This document shows, one piece after another, positions 1 to 8,241 of a DNA stretch of 64,000 bases. The position numbers were made by a program, and so were the translations under genes. Source of the stretch: CAVTBT01 sp963733065 (GTDB taxonomy: Bacteria > Actinomycetota > Thermoleophilia > Gaiellales > Gaiellaceae); assembly GCA_963733065.1 (NCBI GenBank), contig CAVTBT010000005.1, forward strand, positions 558,001 to 622,000, read 5' to 3'. Position 1 is the stretch's first letter; each line of letters begins with the position of its first letter. The notes under the pieces are model-generated. The model saw only the letters and a list, made by a program, of their open reading frames with translations, made no database searches and was not told the DNA's origin.

Positions 1-1
1 G

Positions 2-301
2 GAGGAGCTCCTGCCCGAAGCCGGCCAGGGGGCGCTGGCGCTCCAGGTCCGCGCCGGGGAGGAGCGGCTCGTTGCCGCGGTCGACGATGCCGAGACGCGG
101 CGGCGGGTCGAGGCCGAGCGGCGGTGCACCGGGCTGATCGGCGGCGGATGTCTCGCGCCGGTCGCCGCGCATCACGACGGCCAGTCGCTGACGGCGCTCG
201 TGGCCGACGAGGACGGCGCGTGGGTCGAGCGCCGCCGCGGCGCCGACCCGGACGAGCTGGCGCGCGAGCTCGCCGGGTTCCTGCCGGAGCGGGTCGCGTG
301 A
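2..301 (+). CDS. hemC: Hydroxymethylbilane synthase, 3' end
   Basis: Porphobilinogen deaminase makes the linear tetrapyrrole hydroxymethylbilane from four porphobilinogens. Only the last 99 codons are in the window; the 5' part lies off the left edge. The fragment opens with LLPEAGQGALALQVR, which matches the conserved PxxGQGALxxxxR segment. It then carries GGGC at about residue 49 of the fragment, where the cysteine is the attachment site of the dipyrromethane cofactor. The frame ends in TGA at 301. hemD follows on the same strand 108 bases later, the usual actinobacterial order. Function is secure from the motifs. Confidence 0.9.
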   Translation, partial: EELLPEAGQGALALQVRAGEERLVAAVDDAETRRRVEAERRCTGLIGGGCLAPVAAHHDGQSLTALVADEDGAWVERRRGADPDELARELAGFLPERVA

Positions 302-372
302 CGACGTGACGGAATCGGCGCAGAGTTGGCACACAGACGCGCGCCCGGTCCGGCTACCGTGCCACGCCCCGT

Positions 373-397
373 GGGTGGGTGGGGGGTGGTGGGTGGG
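373..397 (+). promoter_or_regulatory. G-quadruplex-forming tract before hemD
   Basis: Five runs of three or more G separated by 1-4 bases (GGG-T-GGG-T-GGGGGG-TGGT-GGG-T-GGG) lie on the coding strand, 12 bases before the likely GTG start of hemD. A TANNNT hexamer (TACCGT, 355-360) precedes it, so the tract could sit in a short 5' leader and fold in RNA as well as DNA. A regulatory role is inferred only. Confidence 0.5.
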
Positions 398-409
398 CGG
401 AAGGCCGCC

Positions 410-1048
410 GTGCCGCCGCTGACGGTCGTCCTCACCCGCCCCGAAGGTCGGAACGAGGGGCTCGCAGGCGAGCTGCGGGCGCGCGGGCTCGCGGTGCGCG
501 TCGAGCCGCTCGTCGAGATCGAGCCGCTCGACACAGGGCCGATCGACGTCGGCGGGTTCGACTGGGTGATCGTGACGAGCGCCACGGGCGCGCGACTCCT
601 GCGGGAGCGGATGCACGGCCTGCCGCGCCGCGTCGCGGCAATCGGTCGTGCGACGGCTGACGCCTGGGGCTCGGGCGTCGACCTCGTTGCGGAGGTGTCC
701 ACGCAGGAGGGGTTGCTGGCCGAGCTGCCGTCATCTGCGGGCCGGGTGCTCTTCGCCGGCGCGGAGGGGGCGCGGCCGCTCCTCGCGGACGAGCTCGACG
801 CGGAGGTCGTCACGCTGTACCGCTCCAGGGAGCGTCGTCCCGCGGCGCCGCTTGAGGGCGACCTCGTCGTGCTCGCCTCGCCGTCGGCGGCGCGCTCGCT
901 CGCCGAACTCGAGCTGTCGATTCCGGCCGTGTCGATCGGACCGGAGACGACCCGGGAGGCCGAAGGGCGCGGCATTCGCGTGCTCGAAGAGGCGGCGACG
1001 CCGACGCTCGAAGGGCTGACCTTGGCCGTGTTGCGCGCGGCGCGGTAG
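410..1048 (+). CDS. hemD: Uroporphyrinogen-III synthase
   Basis: HemD inverts ring D and closes hydroxymethylbilane to uroporphyrinogen III. The 212-residue protein is a little shorter than most HemD but shows both alternating alpha/beta halves. It begins with TVVLTRPEGRNEGLAGEL, the typical N-terminal strand with the RP motif. SATGARLL follows near residue 61 and a late segment is rich in SPSAARSL, equivalent to the TSxxxv region of the family. The frame stays open upstream to a TTG at 326, but that extension would be translated from the G-rich tract and lacks family similarity, so GTG 410 is preferred. The stop TAG forms the first half of a possible -10 hexamer for the next gene. Confidence 0.85.
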   Translation: MPPLTVVLTRPEGRNEGLAGELRARGLAVRVEPLVEIEPLDTGPIDVGGFDWVIVTSATGARLLRERMHGLPRRVAAIGRATADAWGSGVDLVAEVSTQEGLLAELPSSAGRVLFAGAEGARPLLADELDAEVVTLYRSRERRPAAPLEGDLVVLASPSAARSLAELELSIPAVSIGPETTREAEGRGIRVLEEAATPTLEGLTLAVLRAAR

Positions 1049-1051
1049 CCT
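1046..1051 (+). promoter_or_regulatory. Putative -10 element, leaderless start of the DUF62 gene
   Basis: TAGCCT fits TANNNT and ends 6 bases before GTG 1058; no ribosome-binding site lies between. Its first three bases are the stop codon of hemD. Confidence 0.35.
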
Positions 1052-1057
1052 CCGCGC

Positions 1058-1861
1058 GTGTTCGTCACGTTCCTGAGCGACTTCGGCCTTCAGGACGACT
1101 TCGTCGGCACGTGCCACGGCGTGATCAAGCGGATCGCGCCGGACGCGCAGCTGATCGACATCACGCACGGCATCCCCGCCACATCCGTGCTGCAGGGCGC
1201 GCTCGTCCTGTCCAACACGATCGCGTACATGCCGGTCGGGGTGCATCTCGCCGTGGTCGACCCGGGCGTCGGGGGCTCGAGGCGACCCCTCGCGTTGCGT
1301 GATCGCGAGGGCCGTTTCTACGTCGGGCCGGACAATGGGCTGCTCGTTCCCGCTGCGGAGCGGGCCGGGATCGACGTCGCGCACGAGATCGCGAACCCGG
1401 TGTACGCGCTCGAGAGCGTCTCCCGCACCTTCCACGGCCGCGATCTGTTCGCGCCGGCAGCGGCGCACCTCGCGATCGGCGTGCCGCTCGCCGAGCTCGG
1501 TCCGCCGCTCGACCCAGACGCGCTGGTGCGGCTCGACCTGCCGGTGGCCCGCGTCGGCGAGGGGCGGATCGATGCGACCGCGCTCTATGTCGACAGCTTC
1601 GGCAACATCGCTCTGAACCTGACGCGCGACCACGCCGACGAGGCGGGGATCGTGCCCGGGACGCAGGTCGAGCTCGAGCTGGCGGGGGAGCGGTACTTCG
1701 CGGTCGCCGCGCGGACGTTCGCCGACGCCAGGGCGGGCGACATCATCCTCTACGAGGACAGCTACAGGAACATGTCACTGGCGATCAATCGCGGCAACGC
1801 CGCGCAGCTGCTCCACGCCACGTCGGGCCTGACCGTGCGGATCCGCGTTGCGATGCCCTAG
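1058..1861 (+). CDS. S-adenosyl-L-methionine hydroxide adenosyltransferase (DUF62)
   Basis: Members of this family (SAM_adeno_trans) hydrolyse SAM to adenosine and methionine; halogenase relatives exist in the same fold. The 267-residue protein starts FVTFLSDFGLQDDFVG, with the conserved TDFG-like loop and the Asp that stacks on SAM. It has VVDPGVGGSRRPL near residue 66 and YVGPDNGLL near residue 88, both family signatures, and ends with the barrel domain carrying ENRYYFAV-like strands (ERYFAVAARTFADA). The GTG start lies 6 bases after TAGCCT (1046-1051), compatible with a leaderless transcript. No fluorinase-type insertion is evident, so the hydrolase activity is the better call. Confidence 0.85.
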   Translation: MFVTFLSDFGLQDDFVGTCHGVIKRIAPDAQLIDITHGIPATSVLQGALVLSNTIAYMPVGVHLAVVDPGVGGSRRPLALRDREGRFYVGPDNGLLVPAAERAGIDVAHEIANPVYALESVSRTFHGRDLFAPAAAHLAIGVPLAELGPPLDPDALVRLDLPVARVGEGRIDATALYVDSFGNIALNLTRDHADEAGIVPGTQVELELAGERYFAVAARTFADARAGDIILYEDSYRNMSLAINRGNAAQLLHATSGLTVRIRVAMP

Positions 1862-1886
1862 GGCATGGGTTAGGGTCCGTCTCCTC

Positions 1887-1930
1887 GAGACGTTCGCGGC
1901 GCGGTAGCACCGGCCCGGACGTCTCTTTTT
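1887..1930 (+). terminator. Rho-independent terminator after the DUF62 gene
   Basis: GAGACGT (1887-1893) pairs perfectly with ACGTCTC (1919-1925). An inner hairpin CGGT/ACCG lies in the loop, and TTTTT (1926-1930) follows directly. It lies 26 bases after the stop codon, in the convergent gap with the purine permease. Confidence 0.65.
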
Positions 1931-2043
1931 GCGCAAGAGCGCAAAATCCGCTTGCGCGGATTTCCGCTGCGCAGAGATCCCTGAAGGCGTCCGCTTCGCG
2001 GCCGCACCCCGTCGGATCGCTGGCGCATACCTGCGCCGCCACC
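1931..2043 (+). repeat. REP-like hairpin repeat, copy 1
   Basis: This roughly 113-base unit is repeated almost exactly 123 bases downstream (copy 2), and its core occurs inverted at 24953-25016. It holds a stem AAATCCG/CGGATTT (1944-1963) with loop CTTGCG, then ATCCCTGAAGGCG, then a second stem around CCGCTTCGCGG. Small open frames through it (Arg/Ser rich on both strands) come from the repeat and are not genes. Confidence 0.75.
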
Positions 2044-2053
2044 CTCTCGCTTG

Positions 2054-2166
2054 GCGCAAGAGCGCAAGGTCCGCTTGCGCGGATTTCCGCTTGCGCAAGA
2101 TCCCTGAAGGCGTCCGCTTCGCGGCCGCACCCCGTCGGATCGCTCGCGCTTACGGCACCGCCACCC
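2054..2166 (+). repeat. REP-like hairpin repeat, copy 2
   Basis: Tandem partner of the unit at 1931-2043, with a few substitutions and small indels, the largest being CTTGCGCAAGA for CTGCGCAGAG after the first stem. Both copies fill the convergent gap between the DUF62 gene and the NCS2 permease, the typical place of REP elements. Confidence 0.75.
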
Positions 2167-2196
2167 GAACAGGACGCGGCCGCTTCGCGGTTGGAC

Positions 2197-3672
2197 TCAA
2201 ATCCAATCGAACGTGTCCTGGAGTAGCGGGAGGAGGAAGTAGAGCGCGAAGACGACGCTCGCCACCCACATGAACGGGTGCACCTGCCGCCAGCGGCCCT
2301 CGGCCGTGCGGACGATCGTGTAGGCGATGAAGCCGAACCCGATGCCGTCCGTGATCGAGAAGGTGAACGGCATGATGATGATCGTCAGCGCCGCTCCAAG
2401 CCCGAGCCCGAGATCCGTGAAGTCGATCCCGGCGAGCTTCCGCGAGAACGTGGCGCCGCCGTGCTCCTCCTCCTTGGCGACCTCCTCCGATTCGGTGAGC
2501 GCGCTCATCATCAGGAAGCCGACGATGATCAGGGCCGGCGCGGTCGCCTGCGGCGGCACCATGCCGATGATCGGCGCGAAGAACATGAACGGGAAGAAGA
2601 GCGCGCCGGCGACGACAGCCACCCAACCGGTGCGTCCGCCGACGCCGACTCCCGAGGCCGACTCGATGTACGTCGTGGCGGACGACGACGATGCGGCGCC
2701 GCCGGCCACGGCGGCGAGCGAGTCGACGAGCAACGGCTTCCGCATCTCGGGCATACGGCCGTCCTTGTCGAGATAGCCGGCCTGCCGGCCGACACCCACG
2801 AGCGTGCCCATCGTGTCGAAGAAGTCCGCGAGGAAGAGTGAGAACGCCCAGAGGACGGCCGAGAGGAAGGCGAGCTCCGTGAAGGCGTCGAAGTTGAACT
2901 CGCCGAGCAGCTCGAGGTTCGGCGTCTCGTAGACGTCGCCGGGCCAGGAGGCGCCTGCCGTGAAGCCCGCGTCGTTGTCCGACGCCTCGTTGATGACCGT
3001 GGCGAGCACGGTCGCCGCGACGATGCCGATCAGCAGGTCGCCGCGGACGCCCCTGGCGCGCAGCACGATGGTGAGGACGAGACCGAAGAACGTGACCAGG
3101 ATCGGCCACGTGGTGAGTCGTCCGAGGTCGACCGGCGTGCCCTCGCCGCGCACCACGACGCCCGCGTTCGTCAGCCCGATGAAGGCGATGAAGAGGCCGA
3201 TGCCGATCGCGATCGCCTTCTTGAGGTCGAGCGGGATCGCGTCCATGACGCGCTCGCGCATCCCCGACAGCACGAGCAGCGTGACGGCGATGCCCTCCAC
3301 GACCACGAGCCCCATGGCAGCGGGGAAGGACAGCCCCTCGCCCGCGACGAGGCTGAACGCGACGACGGCGTTGAGGCCGAGACCCGGGGCGATCGCGTAC
3401 GCCTTGTTCGTGTACAGGCCCATCGCGATCGTCATCACGCCCGCGACGAGACACGTCACGGCCAGCACGCCGTCGAACGGCAGGCCGATCTCCTGCAGGC
3501 CCTCGATCCCGGTGAAGCTCAGGATCTGTGGGTTCACGAAGATGATGTAGGACATGACGACGAAGGTCGTCAGGCCGGCCATCGTGTCGCGGCCGAGCGT
3601 CGTCCCGTGCTCCGAGAAGCGGAAGTAGCGGTCGAGCGTGGACTGCCCGGCGCTGTCGGCGTGCTGAGACAT
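2197..3672 (-). CDS. NCS2/AzgA-type purine (adenine/guanine/hypoxanthine) permease
   Basis: A 491-residue integral membrane protein of the AzgA branch of NCS2 transporters, proton symporters for purine bases. The N-terminus carries LGRDTMAGLTTFVVMSYIIFVNPQIL, the conserved first membrane segment with the family's FVNPxIL motif. Later come the paired re-entrant elements and ESASGVGVGGRTGW, which matches the substrate-site segment ExxxGxxxGGRTG. Start ATG 3672 (MSQHADSAGQ) was chosen because the upstream in-frame extension is Pro/Arg-rich and unlike the family. The C-terminus ends just inside the repeat-bearing gap. The purine substrate fits the nearby hydantoin, allantoin and arginase genes. 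The exact base transported cannot be told from sequence. Confidence 0.88.
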   Translation of the reverse strand: MSQHADSAGQSTLDRYFRFSEHGTTLGRDTMAGLTTFVVMSYIIFVNPQILSFTGIEGLQEIGLPFDGVLAVTCLVAGVMTIAMGLYTNKAYAIAPGLGLNAVVAFSLVAGEGLSFPAAMGLVVVEGIAVTLLVLSGMRERVMDAIPLDLKKAIAIGIGLFIAFIGLTNAGVVVRGEGTPVDLGRLTTWPILVTFFGLVLTIVLRARGVRGDLLIGIVAATVLATVINEASDNDAGFTAGASWPGDVYETPNLELLGEFNFDAFTELAFLSAVLWAFSLFLADFFDTMGTLVGVGRQAGYLDKDGRMPEMRKPLLVDSLAAVAGGAASSSSATTYIESASGVGVGGRTGWVAVVAGALFFPFMFFAPIIGMVPPQATAPALIIVGFLMMSALTESEEVAKEEEHGGATFSRKLAGIDFTDLGLGLGAALTIIIMPFTFSITDGIGFGFIAYTIVRTAEGRWRQVHPFMWVASVVFALYFLLPLLQDTFDWI

Positions 3673-3773
3673 CCGGTGTCCTCCCGACGAGGCGTGAACG
3701 GTCGGGCAGGACGATGAGCGTTCGGCCGGACGGCACGCCGGACACGTCGTCTCACGCACGCGAGGAGGTGGCT

Positions 3774-3799
3774 CGTGGGGGAACCAGGGGTCCCCCACG
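3774..3799 (-). terminator. Hairpin terminator after tRNA-Phe
   Basis: Perfect 9-bp stem CGTGGGGGA / TCCCCCACG with an 8-base loop, starting 7 bases beyond the 3' end of the minus-strand tRNA. No T tract follows, as in the U-less hairpins common in high-GC actinobacteria. Confidence 0.5.
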
Positions 3800-3805
3800 G
3801 CGAAG

Positions 3806-3878
3806 TGGCGAGGGCCGGACTCGAACCGGCGACACCCCGGTTTTCAGCCGAGTGCTCTACCAACTGAGCTACCTCGCC
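3806..3878 (-). tRNA. tRNA-Phe (GAA)
   Basis: On the minus strand a complete 73-base cloverleaf can be folded. The acceptor GGCGAGG pairs with CCTCGCC and the D-arm is GCTC...GAGC. The anticodon stem CTCGG/CCGGG (one mismatch-tolerant pair) has loop CTGAAAA, giving anticodon GAA; the T-arm is GCCGG TTCGAGT CCGGC and the discriminator is A. CCA is not encoded (ACTT follows). No second tRNA is next to it. A strong hairpin lies immediately downstream. Confidence 0.95.
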
Positions 3879-3981
3879 GAGGGCTCGCCAGTCTAGCCGT
3901 CATCACCTCCTCGGGCAGGTGACTGTCGCCTGGGCTCGGCGGACACGGCATGCTCGCTGTTCCGACTCAGGAGGGCCACCG

Positions 3982-5454
3982 CTGGACCCAGGAACGCTCA
4001 TGCTGCTCGCCGGTGCCGTGCTCGTGGGCGCGGTGGCTGCCGCGCGTGCGGCAACCCGGCTCGGCGTGCCGGTGCTGATCGGGTTCCTCGCGCTCGGGAT
4101 GCTGCTCGGCTCCGACGGCCCGGGCGGGATCGACTTCGACGATCCGGAACTGGCCCGGACGCTCGGTGTCGTCGGGCTCGTGGTGATCCTCTTCGAGGGC
4201 GGCCTGACGACGCCGTGGCGCGCGGTGCGGCCGGTGCTGCTGCCGGCGGCGCTGCTCGGCACCGTCGGCGTGCTCGTATCGGCCGTGGCGACGGGCGCGG
4301 CGGCGTACTGGCTCTTCGACCTGTCGTACGTGACGGCGCTCATGCTCGGCGCCGTCGTCGCCTCCACCGACGCGGCGGCCGTGTTCGCGACGCTGCGCGT
4401 CACGACGCTGCGACGCCGCCTGTCGCGGGTGCTCGAGGCCGAGTCGGGCGGGAACGACCCGATGGCCGTCGCGCTCACGATCGGCTTGATCGAGTGGCTC
4501 GACGATCCGAGCTTCAGGGCCGACGATCTCGCGCTGCTCGTCGTGCAGCAGCTCGGCATCGGTCTGGTCGTCGGCGTTGCGATCGGCGCCGTGGCCTCCC
4601 GCGCGCTGGCGCGGGTCTCGGTGGCGGTCTTTGCACCGGTCGCCTCGCTCGCGATCGCTGCGATCGCGTTCGGCGCCGCCGACGTGGTCGGCGGCAGCGG
4701 GTTCCTCTCGGTCTACATCGTCGGCCTCTGGGTCGGGAACTCGGCGACCCCGCTCCGGCGGCAGCTCGTCGCGTTCAATCAGGGAACGGCGTTCCTGGCG
4801 CAGATCGGCCTTTTCGTCCTGCTCGGCCTGTACGTGTTCCCCAGCCGCCTCCCGGAGGTCGTCCTCTCCGGGCTGGCGCTGACCGCCGTGCTGGTGTTCG
4901 TCGCGCGGCCGCTCGCCGTCTGGATCTGCACCGCGTTCCAGGGCTTCTCGCACCGCGAGCGGACACTGCTCGGTTGGGCAGGGTTGCGCGGCGCCGTCCC
5001 GGTCGTGCTGGCTACCTTCCCGCAGGCCGAGGGCGTCGAGGACAGCGAGACGATCTTCAACGCGGTCTTCTTCGTCGTGCTCGTTTCGACGCTCGTGCAG
5101 GGCACGACGCTCGAGCCGGTGGCGCGCTGGCTGAAGCTGACCACGAAGGCACGGCCGGTCTACCAGCCTCCGCTCGAGATCGCGGCCGTGCAGAGCCTCG
5201 GGTCGGACCTGCTCGAGTTCGTCGTCGCGCCCGACGCGGCCGTGGCCGGCACCCACGTCCGCGATCTCCAGTTGCCCCGCGACTCGCTCGTCGCGGTCAT
5301 CGTGCGCGGCGAGGACGCGATCCCGCCGCGTGGCAGCACGCTGATCCAGCCGGACGACCGGCTCTACGTGCTCGCACGCGCGGAGAGCCGCGGTCTCGTC
5401 CAGGAGTGCTTCGACAGTTGGGCGCCGCGCCGTACCGACGGCTCCCGCCAGTAG
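3982..5454 (+). CDS. CPA1-family K+/H+ (cation/proton) antiporter with TrkA-C domain
   Basis: A potassium or sodium/proton antiporter of the NhaP2/CvrA type, about 490 residues. Twelve or so hydrophobic segments include GFLALGMLLGSDGPGGIDF, VILFEGGL, VVASTDAAAVFATL and ESGGNDPMAVAL. The last two hold the Asp and Asn-Asp residues of the transport site (TDAAA and the ND pair). The last ~80 residues form a RCK/TrkA-C ligand domain (LQLPRDSLVAVIVRGEDAIPPRG). The only good ribosome site, AGGAGGG (3969-3975), is 6 bases before an in-frame CTG at 3982. The first ATG is at 4000, inside the first membrane segment, and the GTG at 3919 lacks a site. A CTG start is therefore proposed, with ATG 4000 as fallback. 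Confidence 0.85.
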   Translation: MDPGTLMLLAGAVLVGAVAAARAATRLGVPVLIGFLALGMLLGSDGPGGIDFDDPELARTLGVVGLVVILFEGGLTTPWRAVRPVLLPAALLGTVGVLVSAVATGAAAYWLFDLSYVTALMLGAVVASTDAAAVFATLRVTTLRRRLSRVLEAESGGNDPMAVALTIGLIEWLDDPSFRADDLALLVVQQLGIGLVVGVAIGAVASRALARVSVAVFAPVASLAIAAIAFGAADVVGGSGFLSVYIVGLWVGNSATPLRRQLVAFNQGTAFLAQIGLFVLLGLYVFPSRLPEVVLSGLALTAVLVFVARPLAVWICTAFQGFSHRERTLLGWAGLRGAVPVVLATFPQAEGVEDSETIFNAVFFVVLVSTLVQGTTLEPVARWLKLTTKARPVYQPPLEIAAVQSLGSDLLEFVVAPDAAVAGTHVRDLQLPRDSLVAVIVRGEDAIPPRGSTLIQPDDRLYVLARAESRGLVQECFDSWAPRRTDGSRQ

Positions 5455-5457
5455 GCT
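5452..5457 (+). promoter_or_regulatory. Putative -10 element, leaderless start of arginase
   Basis: TAGGCT (TANNNT) is followed by exactly 8 bases and then GTG 5466. The TAG is also the stop codon of the antiporter gene. Confidence 0.4.
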
Positions 5458-5465
5458 CACGCACC

Positions 5466-6365
5466 GTGAACGGCACCACCGTCGCGGTGATCGGCGCCGC
5501 GCTCGATCTCGGCCAGGGCCGCCGCGGCGTGGACATGGGGCCGTCGGCGATCCGGTACGCCGGGCTCGAGGAGCGGCTCAGCCGGCTCGGGTACGCCGTG
5601 CGCGACTCCGGCAACGTGGCTACGGCCGTCGCCGAGGCCACCGCGCTGGAGGACGAGCGCGCGCGCTACCTCCCGCAGATCAAGCGGACCTGCGAGCTGA
5701 TCGCCGAACGGGTCGGGCGCGCGCTCGCCGAGGACGCCGTCCCGCTCGTGCTCGGCGGTGACCACTCCGTGGCACTGGGCACGCTGGGCGGCCTCGCGGC
5801 GGCGCGAGGTGTCGGCGGGGTGCTGTGGATCGACGCGCACGGCGACCTGAACACGCCGTCCTCGAGCCCGACCGGAAACGTCCACGGCATGCCTCTCGCC
5901 GCGGCCATCGGCGCCGCCGGCGACGGGTTCGCGAGCGAGGCGTGGCCGCTGCCGGCGGTCGATCCGGGCCGGGTGGCGATCCTCGGCGCCCGCGCGCTGG
6001 ACGAGTACGAGCGCACGTTCCTGCGCCAGAGCGACGCACTCGTGCTGACGATGACCGAGATCGACCGCATCGGTATCGAGCGGGCCATCGAGCAGGCGCT
6101 CGCGCGCATCGCCGGCCCGGGCTTCGTGCACGTCTCGCTCGACATGGACGCCCTCGATCCGGTCATCGCCCCCGGGGTCGGGACGCCCGTGCGCGGCGGG
6201 CTGACGTACCGCGAGGCCCACCTCGCGCTCGAGCTCGTTGCGGAGTCCGGGATCGCCGGGTCCTTCGAGGTCGTCGAGGTGAACCCGGTGCTCGACCACG
6301 AGAACCAGACCGCCGCGCTGGCCGTCGAGCTGGTCGCGAGCGCGTTCGGCGCCCGGATCCTCTAG
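5466..6365 (+). CDS. rocF: Arginase
   Basis: Hydrolyses L-arginine to ornithine and urea. The 299-residue length is that of bacterial arginases. All ureohydrolase metal motifs are present: GGDHSVALGT near residue 99, WIDAHGDLNTP near residue 121 (DAHxD) and SLDMDALDP near residue 223 (SxDxDxxDP), followed by PGVGTPVRGGLTYRE. The N-terminus AVIGAALDLGQGRRGVDMGPSAIR is the arginase rather than agmatinase type (DxGQxRxGVDxGPxAIR). Its stop codon shares CTAG with the convergent methyltransferase. Nitrogen release from arginine fits the region's other ureide and amide hydrolases. Confidence 0.9.
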   Translation: MNGTTVAVIGAALDLGQGRRGVDMGPSAIRYAGLEERLSRLGYAVRDSGNVATAVAEATALEDERARYLPQIKRTCELIAERVGRALAEDAVPLVLGGDHSVALGTLGGLAAARGVGGVLWIDAHGDLNTPSSSPTGNVHGMPLAAAIGAAGDGFASEAWPLPAVDPGRVAILGARALDEYERTFLRQSDALVLTMTEIDRIGIERAIEQALARIAGPGFVHVSLDMDALDPVIAPGVGTPVRGGLTYREAHLALELVAESGIAGSFEVVEVNPVLDHENQTAALAVELVASAFGARIL

Positions 6366-7189
6366 GAGGGCTTGGCGACGACCACTCGGGCCAGCCCCGG
6401 CACCGCGAGCCCGTCGTCGGTCTCGTACGGCGCGAGTGCCTGCCGGACGGCCGACCGCAAGGCGGCAGCCGCATCGCCCGGCAGCCGCGCCAACACAAGA
6501 CGCAGCGACATCGCGAGGTCGCTCGTGACCTCCCAGTACTCGTCGAACGAGGCGTACGCCTGCGTGATGGCGACGTCCTCCACGCGCACGTCGACGAAGC
6601 CGGCATCGGTCACGAGTTCCCGCAGCCGCTCGGGATCGGCCAGCCTGAACGGCCCCGGGGCGTCCGGCTCCGGAGGCTCCGCGTGACCGAGCTCGATCAT
6701 CAGGCGGCCGAACGCCGACGCCCAGGGGTTCTCGGCGGCGGACGCCCAGACGGCGAAGACCAGCCGTCCGCCCGGCCCAATCACGCGGCGGGCCTCGGCG
6801 AGCCCCGCCGCGACATCCGGGACGAGCATGTAGGCGAAGCGCGACACGATGCCGTCCACGGAGCCGGCCGGCAGGTCGAGCTTCTGCGCGTCGGCCACGG
6901 AGAACGTCACGTTGGCCGGGTCGCCGCTGCGGCGCCGAGCCGCGGCGACCATGGCTTCCGACTGGTCCGTGATCAGGACATGGCCGTCGGGGCCGACCTG
7001 ATCGGCGACGAGGAGGCCGACCTCGGCGAGCCCGGCGCCGACGTCGAGAATGCGTTCGCCCGGCCGGGGGTCGAGCTGCTCGAGTAGGCGCGCGGTGACG
7101 GGCCGCGAGTTCGCCGAGATGATCGTGTTGCGTCGTTCCCAGGCGTCCGCGACCTCCGACCAGGCCGCGGCGCTCTCGGTCTCCGTCAC
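6362..7189 (-). CDS. Class I SAM-dependent methyltransferase
   Basis: A 275-residue methyltransferase of the UbiE/Methyltransf_11 type. Motif I is ILDVGAGLAEVG near residues 47-58, the acidic residue after strand 2 is in ITDQSEAM, and motif IV is VDGIVSRFAYMLVPD, followed by GGRLVFAVW. The substrate cannot be deduced. Its ATG overlaps the stop of the upstream F420-type oxidoreductase by four bases, so the two are translated together. Its stop TAG shares CTAG with arginase on the other strand. Confidence 0.85.
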   Translation of the reverse strand: MTETESAAAWSEVADAWERRNTIISANSRPVTARLLEQLDPRPGERILDVGAGLAEVGLLVADQVGPDGHVLITDQSEAMVAAARRRSGDPANVTFSVADAQKLDLPAGSVDGIVSRFAYMLVPDVAAGLAEARRVIGPGGRLVFAVWASAAENPWASAFGRLMIELGHAEPPEPDAPGPFRLADPERLRELVTDAGFVDVRVEDVAITQAYASFDEYWEVTSDLAMSLRLVLARLPGDAAAALRSAVRQALAPYETDDGLAVPGLARVVVAKPS

Positions 7190-8202
7190 GCGGTGACGCC
7201 GCTGAACCCGGGGATGATCGACGACCCGTAGGCCGCGAGCGTCTCCTCCTGGCCGTGGGTCATCAGGTAGATGTTGAACTGGTCGACGCCGATCGCCTCG
7301 AGCTCCTTCAGCTTCGCCGCCGCCTGCTCGGGCGTGCCGAGCACGCAGAAGCGGTCGCAGATCTCGTCGGTGACGAACTCGCCGTGTGTCGCGCCGACGC
7401 GTGAGTGCTGGTTGTAGTCGTAGAACTTCCGCGCCTTGACGTACTCGGTCAGCTCCGACGGGATGTCGGAGTCGAAGCCGTAGCGCTCGACCAGGTCCAT
7501 GACGTGGTTCGAGACCATGGCGGGGAACCAGCGCACCTGCTCACGGGCGTCGGCGAGGTCGTCGGAGATGTGGCTCGGGGCGCTGACGATGCACTTCAGC
7601 GCGTCGGGGTCGCGGCCGGCCTCCTCTGCGGCCTTCCGGGCGGTCGCCATGATCCACTGGATGATGTCGGGGTCGGCCAGCTGGATGATCACGCCGTCCC
7701 CCTGTCGGCCGGCGACGGCGAGTGCCTTCGGGCCGTAGCCGGCGACGTGCATCTCGATCTCCGGCAGCTCCGGCCGCACCCACTTGAGCTGCAGATCCTT
7801 GTCGTTCCAGCGCACCTCCTTGCCGTTCATGAACGGCTTGACCATTTTCAGCGCCTCTTCGAAGTCTGCGACCTTCATCGGTTTGCGCCCGACGGTACGC
7901 ACGGCCGAGTCGCCGCGGCCGACGCCCATGATCATGCGGCCGTTCGAGATGTCCTGCAGCGTGGCGTAGGCGCTTGCGAGCACCGTCGGGTCACGAGTGG
8001 CCGGATTCGTGACCATGTGACCGAGCTTGATGGTCGACGTCTGGTCGGCGAGCAGCGCCATCACCGGCATCGACTCCTGCCAGAGCACGTGCGAGTCGTA
8101 CGTCCAGCCGTACTCGAAGCCATGGGTCTCGGCGAGCTTCGTTAGCTCGATCAGGCGCTGGTATGGCGGATCGGGCAGGACGGTGACGCCGAACGTGAGC
8201 AT
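7186..8202 (-). CDS. LLM-class F420-dependent oxidoreductase (TIGR03842-like)
   Basis: A 338-residue luciferase-like TIM barrel, expected to use F420 rather than flavin in actinobacteria. The N-terminus FGVTVLPDPPYQRLIELTKLAE and the block RMIMGVGRGDSAVRTVGR, near residue 90, are typical of the family. GYGPKALAVAGRQGDG marks the cofactor-phosphate region, and GTPEQAAAKLKELEAIGVDQFNIY is the conserved C-terminal end. Relatives of this subgroup are often found with hydantoin and amide catabolism genes, which fits this neighbourhood; the reaction is unknown. A GAGGAGG ribosome site precedes ATG 8202. Confidence 0.82.
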   Translation of the reverse strand: MLTFGVTVLPDPPYQRLIELTKLAETHGFEYGWTYDSHVLWQESMPVMALLADQTSTIKLGHMVTNPATRDPTVLASAYATLQDISNGRMIMGVGRGDSAVRTVGRKPMKVADFEEALKMVKPFMNGKEVRWNDKDLQLKWVRPELPEIEMHVAGYGPKALAVAGRQGDGVIIQLADPDIIQWIMATARKAAEEAGRDPDALKCIVSAPSHISDDLADAREQVRWFPAMVSNHVMDLVERYGFDSDIPSELTEYVKARKFYDYNQHSRVGATHGEFVTDEICDRFCVLGTPEQAAAKLKELEAIGVDQFNIYLMTHGQEETLAAYGSSIIPGFSGVTA

Positions 8203-8241
8203 CTGGCCTCCTCAGTGACGCTGGCAGCCGCGATTGTCGCA

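Noticed and set aside
1775..2273. Small Arg/Ser-rich open frames on both strands across the repeats
   Set aside because: They are translations of the hairpin repeat and have no start signals or homology.
3673..3773. Possible purine riboswitch before the NCS2 permease
   Set aside because: No three-way junction or conserved purine-aptamer loops can be found; only simple GC hairpins.
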